From contig JAJUHH010000170.1 of NCBI GenBank assembly GCA_029267975.1, forward strand, positions 1 through 6,575: a DNA stretch of 6,575 nucleotides, read 5' to 3'. This stretch comes from Clostridiales bacterium. GTDB lineage: Bacteria > Bacillota > Clostridia > Lachnospirales > Lachnospiraceae. Within the stretch, counting starts at the first letter, position 1. Each line of letters starts with the position of its first letter. Positions 1-5,518 of this stretch are shown here, one piece after another. The notes beneath the pieces are model-generated. The model made no database searches. It was not told the origin of the DNA and saw only the letters and a list, made by a program, of their open reading frames with translations. The position numbers and the translations under genes are program-made.

Positions 1-357
1 ATCCCACAGCCTGCTGCTGTCCAGGGACTCAACACTGACACCACGGGAGATAAAGGCGCCTGACTGCCTGGCGATTGCCTGAAGGGGACGCTCGATACCA
101 TCGAAGATATTACTGATGATGCCGGGAGCCAGGGTAACGGAGATGGGAGCTCCGGTTCCGTATACCTCGTCACCCGGGCGAAGACCGGTGGTTTCCTCAT
201 ATACCTGGATGGTGGTCTTATTGGTGGTTAAACCAATTACCTCACCAACCAGGCGATCCTTGCCCACAAGTACCATTTCGCCCATCTTGAAGGCCTTGTT
301 CTCACCCACATATACGATTGGACCGTTGATACCATATATTTTACCTGTTAAATTCAT
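1..357 (-). CDS. ntpA: V-type ATP synthase subunit A, N-terminal part (cut by window edge)
   Basis: Catalytic subunit of the V1/A1 head, which hydrolyses or makes ATP at the A-B interfaces in the cytoplasm. Only the first 119 residues are in the window; the whole protein is normally about 590 residues. The translation begins MNLTGKIYGINGPIVYV, the N-terminal beta-barrel typical of subunit A, continues with a VGEVIGL strand and a TGLRPGDEVYGTGAPISV stretch, and reaches the strongly conserved LAPGIISNIFDGIERPLQAI block leading into the A-specific bulge domain. The Walker A loop lies beyond the edge. The start is ATG at 357-355. Its ribosome site is unusually poor for this operon: the nearest purine-rich stretch, GGAAAGG (378-372), is 14 bases upstream, just after the ntpE stop 25 bp away, so translational coupling to ntpE is possible. 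Subunit B and D genes would be expected further left. Confidence 0.96.
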   Translation of the reverse strand, partial: MNLTGKIYGINGPIVYVGENKAFKMGEMVLVGKDRLVGEVIGLTTNKTTIQVYEETTGLRPGDEVYGTGAPISVTLAPGIISNIFDGIERPLQAIARQSGAFISRGVSVESLDSSRLWD

Positions 358-382
358 AAGGTCGTTCTCTGCCTTTCCTAGA

Positions 383-949
383 CTAAAGAGTAAAGGAACT
401 CTTTGCTTCTTCTAATTTTGTTAAAAATGAATTGTCAATCAGAATACTGCGGGAAGGAATTACTGCCCGGGTACCTCCCATAAAATCACGGTCGCTCTTG
501 GTCAGGGTTACACCTGTTCTGGCTTCAAGCGCAGGGATTTTATCAGTATCAGAGGGATTGATATAAACTGTCAGGGCATCACCCTGGGCAAATTGCTTGG
601 CCTTGCTGATCTGTGTAGCAAGCAGTTCAATATATTCCGGAGTTTTCATATATTCCTCCAGCTTTTTTGTAACATCCTGAAAGATCCGCTGGGAGATTTC
701 TTCCGTCTTATCCAAAACCTTACGACGGATCTCCATTGCTTCAGCGGATAGCTTGCGGTTTCGTTCCCGGACAATATTGTCTGATGCGATACGATAATTT
801 GATTCAGCCTTGCGAAGAGCGGCCTCCTTACGTTCCTCAAAGTTTTTTTGAAGTGTCTTCTTGTATTCTTCCACGATTTCGATATTCTGCTTGGTAGCAC
901 TGTCGATTACCGAGGAATAAAAATGATCTAATTTTTCATCCAGAGTCAT
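383..949 (-). CDS. ntpE: V-type ATP synthase subunit E (peripheral stalk)
   Basis: Peripheral stalk subunit that pairs with the small coiled-coil subunit to hold the A3B3 head against subunit I during rotation. The product is 188 residues, about the normal length for bacterial E subunits. Roughly residues 1-105 are a long, highly charged helix rich in K, E, R and A (for example EEYKKTLQKNFEERKEAALR), the expected stalk helix. The rest is a compact alpha/beta domain containing DALTVYINPSD and the glycine-containing DFMGGTRAVIPSRSILIDNSF segment, matching the family's C-terminal globular domain that binds the head. The start is ATG 949-947, with a near-perfect AAAGGAGG six bases upstream (963-956). 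It lies 48 bp after the F subunit gene and 25 bp before ntpA. The identification rests on fold pattern, conserved C-terminal motifs and position. Confidence 0.93.
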   Translation of the reverse strand: MTLDEKLDHFYSSVIDSATKQNIEIVEEYKKTLQKNFEERKEAALRKAESNYRIASDNIVRERNRKLSAEAMEIRRKVLDKTEEISQRIFQDVTKKLEEYMKTPEYIELLATQISKAKQFAQGDALTVYINPSDTDKIPALEARTGVTLTKSDRDFMGGTRAVIPSRSILIDNSFLTKLEEAKSSFTL

Positions 950-997
950 AGTGACCCTCCTTTCCGGGAGCTTTTTGCATGTTCCGGGCCTATGGCC

Positions 998-1306
998 TTA
1001 CAGCTTGAGGCCGATTGCACTGTTTACATAGGAAGTAATGAAATCCGGTTTACGGCCGGTTCCGTGTCGGTCGGGAATTTCCACAAGCAGTGGAATCCTT
1101 CTGTTCAGCTTAATGTCATTGATGATTTCAGGAAATTCATTACTCAGTTTTTCCGTAATCAGGATTATGCCTATCGTCTTATCCGCAAGCACTTTATCCA
1201 ATTCGTCCTTAAGCTCGGGTTTTGTATGAACTACAACACCGCTTACACCGGCTAGCTTCATGCCGGTATAGGTATCAATATTATCGCTGATAAGATACAT
1301 ACGCAT
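998..1306 (-). CDS. ntpG: V-type ATP synthase subunit F (rotor shaft; NtpG in Enterococcus naming)
   Basis: Small central-shaft subunit that binds subunit D and rotates with it inside the head. From the chosen start it has 102 residues, the usual size. Family features include the opening strand MRMYLISDNIDTYTGMKLAG (residues 1-20, resembling the family's D-x-x-x-G-F/M-x-L-A-G pattern), the hydrophobic strand IGIILITEKL followed by a helix, and PLLVEIPDRHG, a Rossmann-like CheY-type fold. The frame is open further upstream to a GTG at 1327, but that start has no ribosome site. ATG at 1306-1304 has GGAGG eight bases upstream, so it was preferred. The gene sits between ntpK and ntpE, 48 bp from each. 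The symbol follows the Enterococcus hirae scheme, in which NtpG is the F-type subunit; other schemes call it atpF or ntpF. Confidence 0.93.
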   Translation of the reverse strand: MRMYLISDNIDTYTGMKLAGVSGVVVHTKPELKDELDKVLADKTIGIILITEKLSNEFPEIINDIKLNRRIPLLVEIPDRHGTGRKPDFITSYVNSAIGLKL

Positions 1307-1314
1307 AGGGTTTA

Positions 1315-1319
1315 CCTCC
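1315..1319 (-). promoter_or_regulatory. Ribosome binding site that fixes the subunit F start
   Basis: GGAGG on the minus strand, eight bases before ATG 1306. It lies inside the longer open frame that starts at GTG 1327, which argues that the upstream GTG is not the real start. Confidence 0.85.
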
Positions 1320-1354
1320 ATAAACACTGCTTTGATCGTAACACTTTGCCGCTA

Positions 1355-1771
1355 TTATCCTAAGATTGTAAAGGAAACGATCAAACCATAGAGCGCAATA
1401 CCTTCTGCCAATGCTACGAAGATCAGGGACTTACCCATGATGGAAGAGTCCTCGCTGAGGGCACCTAAGGCTGCGGATGCTGCACTTGCTGTTGCAATAC
1501 CGCCACCGATACAGGATAAGCCGGTGGAAAGAGCAGCAGCAATATATCTCCAACCATCTGTGCTTGCTGCAGCAGCAGTGGTTTCAGCAGCGGATACATG
1601 GCCTGAGAACATCATAATATTGGCAATAATGATAATTCCGAAGAACATGAAGGCATTAAAGGCAAGTGTTGCCTTTAAACCGCCTTTGGTTCTTTTGCTT
1701 GCCAGAAAGGATCCAAAGGGAACAATAATGGTTAATACCAAAGCAATTACTAAAATAATTTGTGCTAACAT
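1355..1771 (-). CDS. ntpK: V-type ATP synthase subunit K (membrane rotor ring, c-type proteolipid)
   Basis: Forms the ion-carrying ring of the membrane sector, turning against subunit I. The 138-residue product reads as four membrane helices: about 3-24, 33-56, 74-100 and 112-137, so it is a duplicated two-helix hairpin as in the Enterococcus K subunit (which is somewhat longer). The carrier carboxylate is Glu123 in helix 4, in LAEGIALYGL. Helix 2 has no acidic residue, so there is one ion site per four helices. Helix 3 has the glycine/alanine-rich packing surface (IGGGIATASAASAALGAL). An Ala/Thr-rich loop, AETTAAAAS, joins the two hairpins. The Gln of helix 3 and the T-Q pair of helix 2 that bind sodium in the Enterococcus protein are not visible, so proton coupling is at least possible. 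Start ATG 1771-1769 has GGAGG at 1784-1780. The gene follows ntpI by 43 bp. Confidence 0.95.
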   Translation of the reverse strand: MLAQIILVIALVLTIIVPFGSFLASKRTKGGLKATLAFNAFMFFGIIIIANIMMFSGHVSAAETTAAAASTDGWRYIAAALSTGLSCIGGGIATASAASAALGALSEDSSIMGKSLIFVALAEGIALYGLIVSFTILG

Positions 1772-1814
1772 AAAATTTTCCTCCTAAATTGTGGATTATG
1801 ATTATTTATAGATC

Positions 1815-2840
1815 TTATTTCCCTTTATAGGGCTTAAACTCTTTACCGGTTCCTTTGTAGAAACGGCTGAACATCTCATAGTATTCAAGTCGCAGTACCT
1901 GAATACCTACTACAAGACCCTCCAAAGCAGATACGACAATGTTGCCTATAATAATAACAATAATGTTTGGATGGGCACCCTCGCCGGCGCCGGCCAAGAT
2001 CATTACAACGCCCATCATAGCAGCATGGCTGAGAGCAAAGGCGCCGATACGCAGGAAGGAAATCGTATTGGTTAAGTAGCTGAGTAATACCTCAAACATC
2101 TCGAAGGTATTTTCTACAAAGAACATACCCTTATGTTCGGGGAATATACGGGATTTCTTCTGTAGCAGGTGGGTGAGGGCCTCCCGCAGGAATATGAGTA
2201 CCAGCGGTATAGCAAAAAATATAATGAAAAAGATGATAGCCGGTAAAGCATGTCCTGTGAAGACTAAGACAACACAGGTAATCAGCGCACTGTAAAATAC
2301 AAGTCCGGCAACTCCGTTGGTATCAAAGAATAACCTTCCCCAGTCCTTGGCTTTGATTGCATTGATGATATTAATGACCATAGACAATACGATCAAAAAG
2401 ACGCCAAAGCCCACAGTCGTGATCAGCATGGTCATAACATTCTCTCTGGGAGAGAGCCATATGGGATGGAGAACTTCTTCAAAGCCGAAGATGCTTCCAT
2501 ATAAAAATCCGAATATGGTTGAGAAGACACCTGCAAGAGCTATGATAGCTGCCAGATTCATTTTGGCAAGCTTGTAAACCAACAAGCCTCCGATCACCAG
2601 GCAAAGTCCCTGTCCCACGTCTCCAAACATGATGCCGAAGATGACGGAATAGGTGATTGCTACAAAGGAGGTGGGATCAATCTCATTATAAGCAGGGAGA
2701 CCATACATTTTAATAAACATTTCAAAGGGCTTGAATATCTTAAGGTTCTTAAGCTTGGTGGGCGGATTTTTCACATCCTCGCCATGTCCCTCATCCACAA
2801 CCACATAAACCAGGTTATCCCGCTCTGCCTCCTTCAGCAA
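1815..2840 (-). CDS. ntpI: Subunit I, C-terminal membrane half (possible separate product)
   Basis: This is the downstream half of the broken ntpI as it could be made by internal initiation. The first usable in-frame start after the stop is TTG 2840-2838, with GAGAAGGA about ten bases upstream; the open frame itself runs back to 2945. From TTG there are 341 residues holding the whole membrane domain: the family signature YGLPAYNEIDPTSF (46-59), the ITYSVIFGIMFGDVGQGL first-helix region, several further helices, then SFLRIGAFALSHA with Arg264 and the last-helix block EGLVVGIQVLRLEYYEMF with Arg317, followed by the conserved tail FYKGTGKEFKPYKGK. The two arginines correspond by position and motif to those that line the ion path in this family. 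What is missing relative to a full subunit I is the N-terminal stalk-binding domain. Independent translation is inference. Confidence 0.6.
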   Translation of the reverse strand: MLKEAERDNLVYVVVDEGHGEDVKNPPTKLKNLKIFKPFEMFIKMYGLPAYNEIDPTSFVAITYSVIFGIMFGDVGQGLCLVIGGLLVYKLAKMNLAAIIALAGVFSTIFGFLYGSIFGFEEVLHPIWLSPRENVMTMLITTVGFGVFLIVLSMVINIINAIKAKDWGRLFFDTNGVAGLVFYSALITCVVLVFTGHALPAIIFFIIFFAIPLVLIFLREALTHLLQKKSRIFPEHKGMFFVENTFEMFEVLLSYLTNTISFLRIGAFALSHAAMMGVVMILAGAGEGAHPNIIVIIIGNIVVSALEGLVVGIQVLRLEYYEMFSRFYKGTGKEFKPYKGK

Positions 2841-2945
2841 GGCGCTTGCATCCTTCTCGGTAATCCATCCGCAGATGATATAGAAGACGTCGTTCTTACC
2901 TTTATCCCTTGTGCAGGCAGCAAGCTTTCGTACATCAAAATTCCT

Positions 2946-2948
2946 TTA
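2946..2948 (-). other. Premature in-frame TAA in ntpI
   Basis: The codons read GTA TTA TAA AGG AAT TTT on the minus strand, giving NVL-stop-RNFDVRKL. The flanking residues keep the same frame and family character. TAT or TAC (Tyr) is the simplest ancestral codon, one substitution away; this is inferred from the local aromatic-rich pattern, not from an alignment. TAA is not a codon used for selenocysteine or pyrrolysine, so recoding is unlikely. Confidence 0.85.
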
Positions 2949-3725
2949 TAATACATTGATGGAATACTGCGCATGAAGCAGATCTTCCGCCATATCATTT
3001 AATCTACTTTTGATTTCGGCATAAATTCCGTTTAGCTCATTATTGATCTCAGAGATCTTGGCCATAATGGAGTTAAAGCATTCCTCCGGGGTACCGGTAT
3101 AGGCATCCGGAAGCTTAATTCGTTCAAAATGCATGGATGCATATATGGCGTCAATCTTCACTGCTTCATTGGCAGGAACGAAGTAAATGCCCCAGACATA
3201 ATCCCTGTCACGCTCGCACTCATAAAACACAGTGGTCAGATTCTCATAAACATATTTTGAGAATCTGGTATAGAATTCGTGAGGTACCTTACCAAAGCGG
3301 TACTTAATAAATTTGAGATTCATAATCTGATGAACGTCATAATCCAGATGCCTGAAATGCTCAATCTGTATCAGGAGGTCATTGTAATCGTGACGCTGCT
3401 TCTTAAGCTCACGTTTACGGGCATTCAGATCAGCGAGAGCGTTATAGGCAGAATCAATTACCTGAACGGCTTCCTCCCGAGTCATCAGTTCGTCAAAGGT
3501 GCGTGTGCTATCGGCATGATCCAATCTTTTTATCAGATCATCCGCTTTCGTAATTAAATCTTTATATGGATTAGGCTCAACAAAGGGCTTTAAGTTATAG
3601 GAGGTACTTAATTCTGTCAGGGCATTCTCTAAATGGATATCATATTTGGTAAGATATTTATTTACAGCCCTGTCAAAATCATCTTTTGGCCCGGTGATAC
3701 TGAGAAACCTCATTTTCTCAATCAT
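2946..3725 (-). CDS. ntpI: Subunit I, N-terminal cytoplasmic half (truncated product)
   Basis: This 259-residue piece is what the normal ntpI ribosome site would yield before the premature TAA. It begins MIEKMRFLSITGPKDDFDRA, the usual opening of subunit I with a small alpha/beta fold. A charged helical region with LNARKRELKKQRHDYNDLL (about residues 103-121) forms one arm of the cytoplasmic coiled coil, then a globular foot follows (RFGKVPHEFYTRFSKYVYE and VWGIYFVPANEAVKIDA), and finally part of the return helix (MAKISEINNELNGIYAEIK). It contains no membrane segment. It ends LHAQYSINVL just before the stop, in the return arm, so by itself it would be an incomplete stalk anchor. The start codon is secure because AAGGAGG sits six bases before ATG 3725. 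Upstream lies the unusual repeat-bearing leader. Confidence 0.7.
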   Translation of the reverse strand: MIEKMRFLSITGPKDDFDRAVNKYLTKYDIHLENALTELSTSYNLKPFVEPNPYKDLITKADDLIKRLDHADSTRTFDELMTREEAVQVIDSAYNALADLNARKRELKKQRHDYNDLLIQIEHFRHLDYDVHQIMNLKFIKYRFGKVPHEFYTRFSKYVYENLTTVFYECERDRDYVWGIYFVPANEAVKIDAIYASMHFERIKLPDAYTGTPEECFNSIMAKISEINNELNGIYAEIKSRLNDMAEDLLHAQYSINVL

Positions 3726-3771
3726 ATCTATCCTCCTTAGAAAGAGTGTAAATCTTATAAAACCTGAAACA

Positions 3772-3787
3772 GGAGGATATATCCTCC
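3772..3787 (-). promoter_or_regulatory. Perfect 16-bp palindrome with sequestered Shine-Dalgarno (copy nearest ntpI)
   Basis: GGAGGATATATCCTCC is fully self-complementary; as RNA it can fold as a GGAGGA/UCCUCC stem with a UAUA loop, extended by a G-U pair. Its UCCUCC arm is also complementary to the free ribosome site of ntpI about 36 bases downstream, so two alternative pairings are available. It is not followed by a U-run as in a classical terminator. Function as a translational switch is inference. Confidence 0.6.
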
Positions 3788-3822
3788 CTTAGAAGAGTAT
3801 AAAACTAAAAAAACGTATATTA

Positions 3823-3838
3823 GGAGGATATATCCTCC
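3823..3838 (-). promoter_or_regulatory. Second copy of the 16-bp Shine-Dalgarno palindrome
   Basis: Identical to the copy 51 bp away, including flanks, so that 20 bases match exactly. In mRNA the stem is followed by nine or ten unpaired bases and then seven U residues (plus positions 3807-3813 are A), which is terminator-like but with too large a gap for a typical intrinsic terminator. Partial termination before ntpI cannot be excluded. Confidence 0.55.
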
Positions 3839-3869
3839 CTTTGTAGTAAACTTATAAACATTTTAAATA

Positions 3870-3884
3870 GGAGGGTTCACCTCC
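3870..3884 (-). promoter_or_regulatory. Third, shorter GGAGG/CCTCC hairpin after ntpC
   Basis: On the mRNA strand GGAGG-TGAAC-CCTCC forms a five-pair stem with a five-base loop, starting seven bases after the ntpC stop codon. It has the same arrangement as the two perfect palindromes but with diverged loop bases, consistent with an older repeat unit. Confidence 0.5.
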
Positions 3885-3891
3885 AACTTCT

Positions 3892-4929
3892 CTAGGATAT
3901 CAAAATATAATCCTGCTTTTTCTTCTGATCCAAACCGTAGCGGATACATTCCAGAGCAGAGGTCAGACGCTGTACCTCCCAATCCTTTAGAAACAGATAA
4001 TAATTCACTGCCGTTAAGGATGCAGGATACCTGGTGATATTCGTCTGATAAATCCGATTGATGATTTTTGTATATTCCAGTTCCATGGTACCGTTTCTCA
4101 AGGGTTCTATAAATTTTTGGTACCGTGATCCATTGAGGATGTTCATAAATTCATCAATCGTAACAGCTTGAACCAAGCGGGCAAGCTGCTCCGCAGTTAA
4201 TTTATAATTAACAGGTATGAGATAAGTAAATATTTGTGCCGGGTTCATATCGTACATTTTTTTGGAACGATATATCCACATAATATTCAGCAAATCAATT
4301 TCAGTACCCATCCGCTGGGTGAAGGCTTTTCTGTTGTTTTTGGACAGGACCTTATCTTTCAATCTCCAGGATTTTGTAAAATAGTAAACATCCAAGGTCA
4401 TTTCATAATCAAAAGAGGTTAAGCCGGGTTTGCTGTGAAGCTTGGATAGCATTTCATAATATTCAGTTCCCTTTAGGTTCTGTATATATTCATCAATGGT
4501 ACGGGAAGTAGAGAGCTGCCCGATATTCACTTTTGAATGCTTACTGAAGAAGGGCTGAAATGCAGACAAATCATAAGTCTTATCTTCTTTATGAATTAAG
4601 CGGAGACAGGTCTTTAATACGTTGATCTCATATCGGAAAAATACCAGCTGCAAATCAAGACGTTGAGCGTCATTAGCAAAGCGGTAGATCTTGGCATAAT
4701 CCAGATATAAGGCACTGAGTAAAACACGTTCCGCCTCAAGGCGGTGAATCTCATGCTCATCGTATTTCTTAAAGAACTCTGCATAGCCCGGATGTTTTTT
4801 TAAAAAGGTAATAAAATCGGCAACCGTTTCCAGACTAGTGATTTTTTGATAATCCTGGTCACTGATCAGCTTTGGATGCATTGCCTTTACCTTAGTATTG
4901 ATACCACTATAGGATAATATTGATTCCAT
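3892..4929 (-). CDS. ntpC: V-type ATP synthase subunit C (AC39/d-type rotor adaptor)
   Basis: Funnel-shaped adaptor that sits on top of the membrane K ring and receives the central shaft (subunits D and F), so that rotation is passed between the two motors. The 345-residue product matches the family length. It is soluble, almost wholly helical, and has no membrane segments. The opening MESILSYSGINTKVKAMHPKL, the recurrent segments LETVADFITFLKKHPGYAEFF, TSRTIDEYIQNLKGTEYYEML and VTIDEFMNILNGSRYQKF, and the repeated Y/F-containing helices fit the three-fold pseudo-repeat of this family (each repeat has an 'L-x-G-x-x-Y' like turn). Start ATG 4929-4927 has AAAGGAGG five bases upstream (4942-4935). 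It follows the small stalk gene by 49 bp and is separated from ntpI by the unusual 166-bp repeat-bearing spacer. Confidence 0.92.
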   Translation of the reverse strand: MESILSYSGINTKVKAMHPKLISDQDYQKITSLETVADFITFLKKHPGYAEFFKKYDEHEIHRLEAERVLLSALYLDYAKIYRFANDAQRLDLQLVFFRYEINVLKTCLRLIHKEDKTYDLSAFQPFFSKHSKVNIGQLSTSRTIDEYIQNLKGTEYYEMLSKLHSKPGLTSFDYEMTLDVYYFTKSWRLKDKVLSKNNRKAFTQRMGTEIDLLNIMWIYRSKKMYDMNPAQIFTYLIPVNYKLTAEQLARLVQAVTIDEFMNILNGSRYQKFIEPLRNGTMELEYTKIINRIYQTNITRYPASLTAVNYYLFLKDWEVQRLTSALECIRYGLDQKKKQDYILIS

Positions 4930-4978
4930 AAATTCCTCCTTTCCTTATGAGATAATCATCAAGTGTAGCAGAAAGGAG

Positions 4979-5290
4979 TTATATTTGGATGATACTTTGA
5001 AAAACCTTATCCACCAGAGCATCGTGGTTTTTTGCATAATTATCCTCGATCTCTTTCAACTGCTTCTCGCTGTTGGCGATCAATTGCTGCTTTTCCCTTT
5101 CAATATCTTGTTCAGCCTGTGCTAACAGAATGTTAATCTTGGCGTTGTTTTCTTCCGCAATTTTATCTTCCATTTCTTTGATGGCCTTTTCATTCTCTTC
5201 ATAAAGCTGATTTTTTTCAATATTGGCACGCTCTATAATCTGATTGGCTTTTCTTTCAATATCAAAGAGCAGGCTTATGACCTTTTCCAT
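4979..5290 (-). CDS. ntpF: V-type ATPase small coiled-coil peripheral stalk subunit (G/H type; NtpF in Enterococcus naming)
   Basis: First gene of the operon in this window. The 103-residue product is nearly one continuous charged helix: after MEKVISLLFDIERKANQIIE it runs through KEMEDKIAEENNAKINILLAQAE-type heptads to about residue 85, with no glycine or proline anywhere, then ends in a short C-terminal helix (ALVDKVFQSIIQI). That composition, length and first-in-operon position fit the subunit that forms a right-handed coiled coil with subunit E to make the peripheral stalk. Start ATG 5290-5288 has AGGAGG seven bases upstream (5302-5297). A candidate promoter lies about 90 bp upstream. Coiled-coil proteins carry little sequence signature, so identity leans on context; the alternative, an unrelated coiled-coil protein, is unlikely here. 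Confidence 0.85.
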   Translation of the reverse strand: MEKVISLLFDIERKANQIIERANIEKNQLYEENEKAIKEMEDKIAEENNAKINILLAQAEQDIEREKQQLIANSEKQLKEIEDNYAKNHDALVDKVFQSIIQI

Positions 5291-5375
5291 ATCTAACCTC
5301 CTGAATTATGCTTCTTAGTTTTTCCTGTTTTTAGTAGATTAACACGAATAACCTCGAAGGCGACAGTTTATAATG

Positions 5376-5406
5376 ATTATAATACCGCGTTTATTTTTTA
5401 TTGCAA
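5376..5406 (-). promoter_or_regulatory. Candidate promoter of the ATPase operon
   Basis: On the minus strand TTGCAA (5406-5401) is followed after 16 bases by TATTAT (5384-5379), overlapping a perfect TATAAT (5381-5376) at a less good spacing of 19. Either would start transcription near 5370, giving a leader of roughly 75-80 bases before the first gene. Such motifs are common in AT-rich DNA, so confidence is limited. Confidence 0.4.
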
Positions 5407-5473
5407 TAGTGAATATATACAATTTCATTAAAAATAATCATAAATCTTGTGAAAAAGTTATAATATTATGTTA

Positions 5474-5487
5474 AGAAAACGATTAAG
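5474..5487 (+). promoter_or_regulatory. LacI/CcpA-like operator, copy 1
   Basis: AGAAAACGATTAAG has the central CG and A-rich/T-rich half-sites typical of LacI-family operators (GAAAACG-TT core) and occurs again, identical over 14 bases, at 5660-5673. It lies about 30 bp upstream of the predicted -35 of the regulator. It also partly fits the catabolite-repression cre pattern, so CcpA is an alternative ligand. Confidence 0.5.
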
Positions 5488-5509
5488 GTAATTTTATAAT
5501 AATTTGTAA

Positions 5510-5518
5510 AAAACGCTT
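5510..5518 (+). promoter_or_regulatory. Partial third operator-like copy on the -35 region
   Basis: AAAACGCTT matches the core AAAACGATT of the two full copies in eight of nine bases and overlaps the TTGCAT -35 element of the predicted plus-strand promoter. Occupation would block the promoter. The match is short, so it may be chance. Confidence 0.3.

Larger units (their letters stand above)
1815..3725 (-). pseudogene. ntpI: V-type ATP synthase subunit I, interrupted by an in-frame stop codon
   Basis: Subunit I (the a-subunit equivalent) is the membrane stator: its C-terminal membrane domain forms the ion half-channels beside the K ring and its N-terminal cytoplasmic domain anchors the peripheral stalks. 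Read through, the frame from ATG 3725 to TAA 1815 is 636 residues plus stop, the normal family length, with both domains intact. It is broken only by TAA at 2948-2946 (codon 260). Both sides are in the same frame, so a single base substitution (or a whole-codon change) is enough to explain it; no frameshift is involved. Sequence after the stop (RNFDVRKLAACT, then FYIICGWITEKDA) is still typical of the family, so the lesion is young, an assembly or sequencing error, or tolerated. Start ATG 3725-3723 has AAGGAGG six bases upstream. The functional status is uncertain because the ATPase would not be expected to work without an intact or complementing subunit I. Confidence 0.8.
3729..3884 (-). repeat. 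Imperfect tandem array of about 51-bp units carrying Shine-Dalgarno sequences
   Basis: The ntpC-ntpI spacer is made of repeated units. On the plus strand, 3729-3779 and 3780-3830 are two 51-bp units, each beginning TATCCTCC and ending AGGAGGATA, with similar interiors (TTAGAAAGAGTGTAAATCT against TTAGAAGAGTATAAAACTA). A third, more diverged unit starts TATCCTCCCTTTGTAG at 3831 and ends at a GGAGGG near 3870-3875, and a remnant ACCTCCAACTTCTCTAG leads into the ntpC stop. Read as mRNA, each CCTCC is a GGAGG: four occur at plus positions 3732-3736, 3783-3787, 3834-3838 and 3880-3884, at spacings of 51, 51 and 46 bp. Only the last in transcription order is followed by a start codon (ntpI). The array looks like duplication of the ntpI ribosome-binding region. 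Confidence 0.8.

Noticed and set aside
116..415. Plus-strand open frame of 99 codons opposite ntpA and the end of ntpE.
   Set aside because: Overlaps well-identified minus-strand genes in antisense, with proline/serine-rich composition typical of a shadow frame.
998..1327. Longer form of subunit F starting at GTG 1327.
   Set aside because: No ribosome site precedes the GTG, and a perfect GGAGG inside this extension serves ATG 1306, which gives the normal family N-terminus.
2946..2948. Recoding of the internal stop as a special amino acid.
   Set aside because: The codon is TAA, not TGA or TAG, and subunit I has no known selenocysteine or pyrrolysine site.
3820..3861. A 13-codon reading frame (ATG 3861 to TAA 3820, minus strand) in the ntpC-ntpI spacer that would run through a palindromic hairpin like a leader peptide.
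   Set aside because: Its only ribosome site, GGAGG at 3884-3880, is 18 bases away and itself in a hairpin, and the peptide has no run of a regulatory amino acid. Better explained as a by-product of the repeat.
3729..3884. CRISPR array.
   Set aside because: Only two to three imperfect units, repeats are themselves ribosome sites with similar interiors rather than unique spacers, and no cas genes are nearby.
5448..5464. TATAAT at 5459-5464 as the -10 of a plus-strand promoter.
   Set aside because: No acceptable -35 box lies 16-18 bases upstream, and the region is so AT-rich that such matches are expected by chance.
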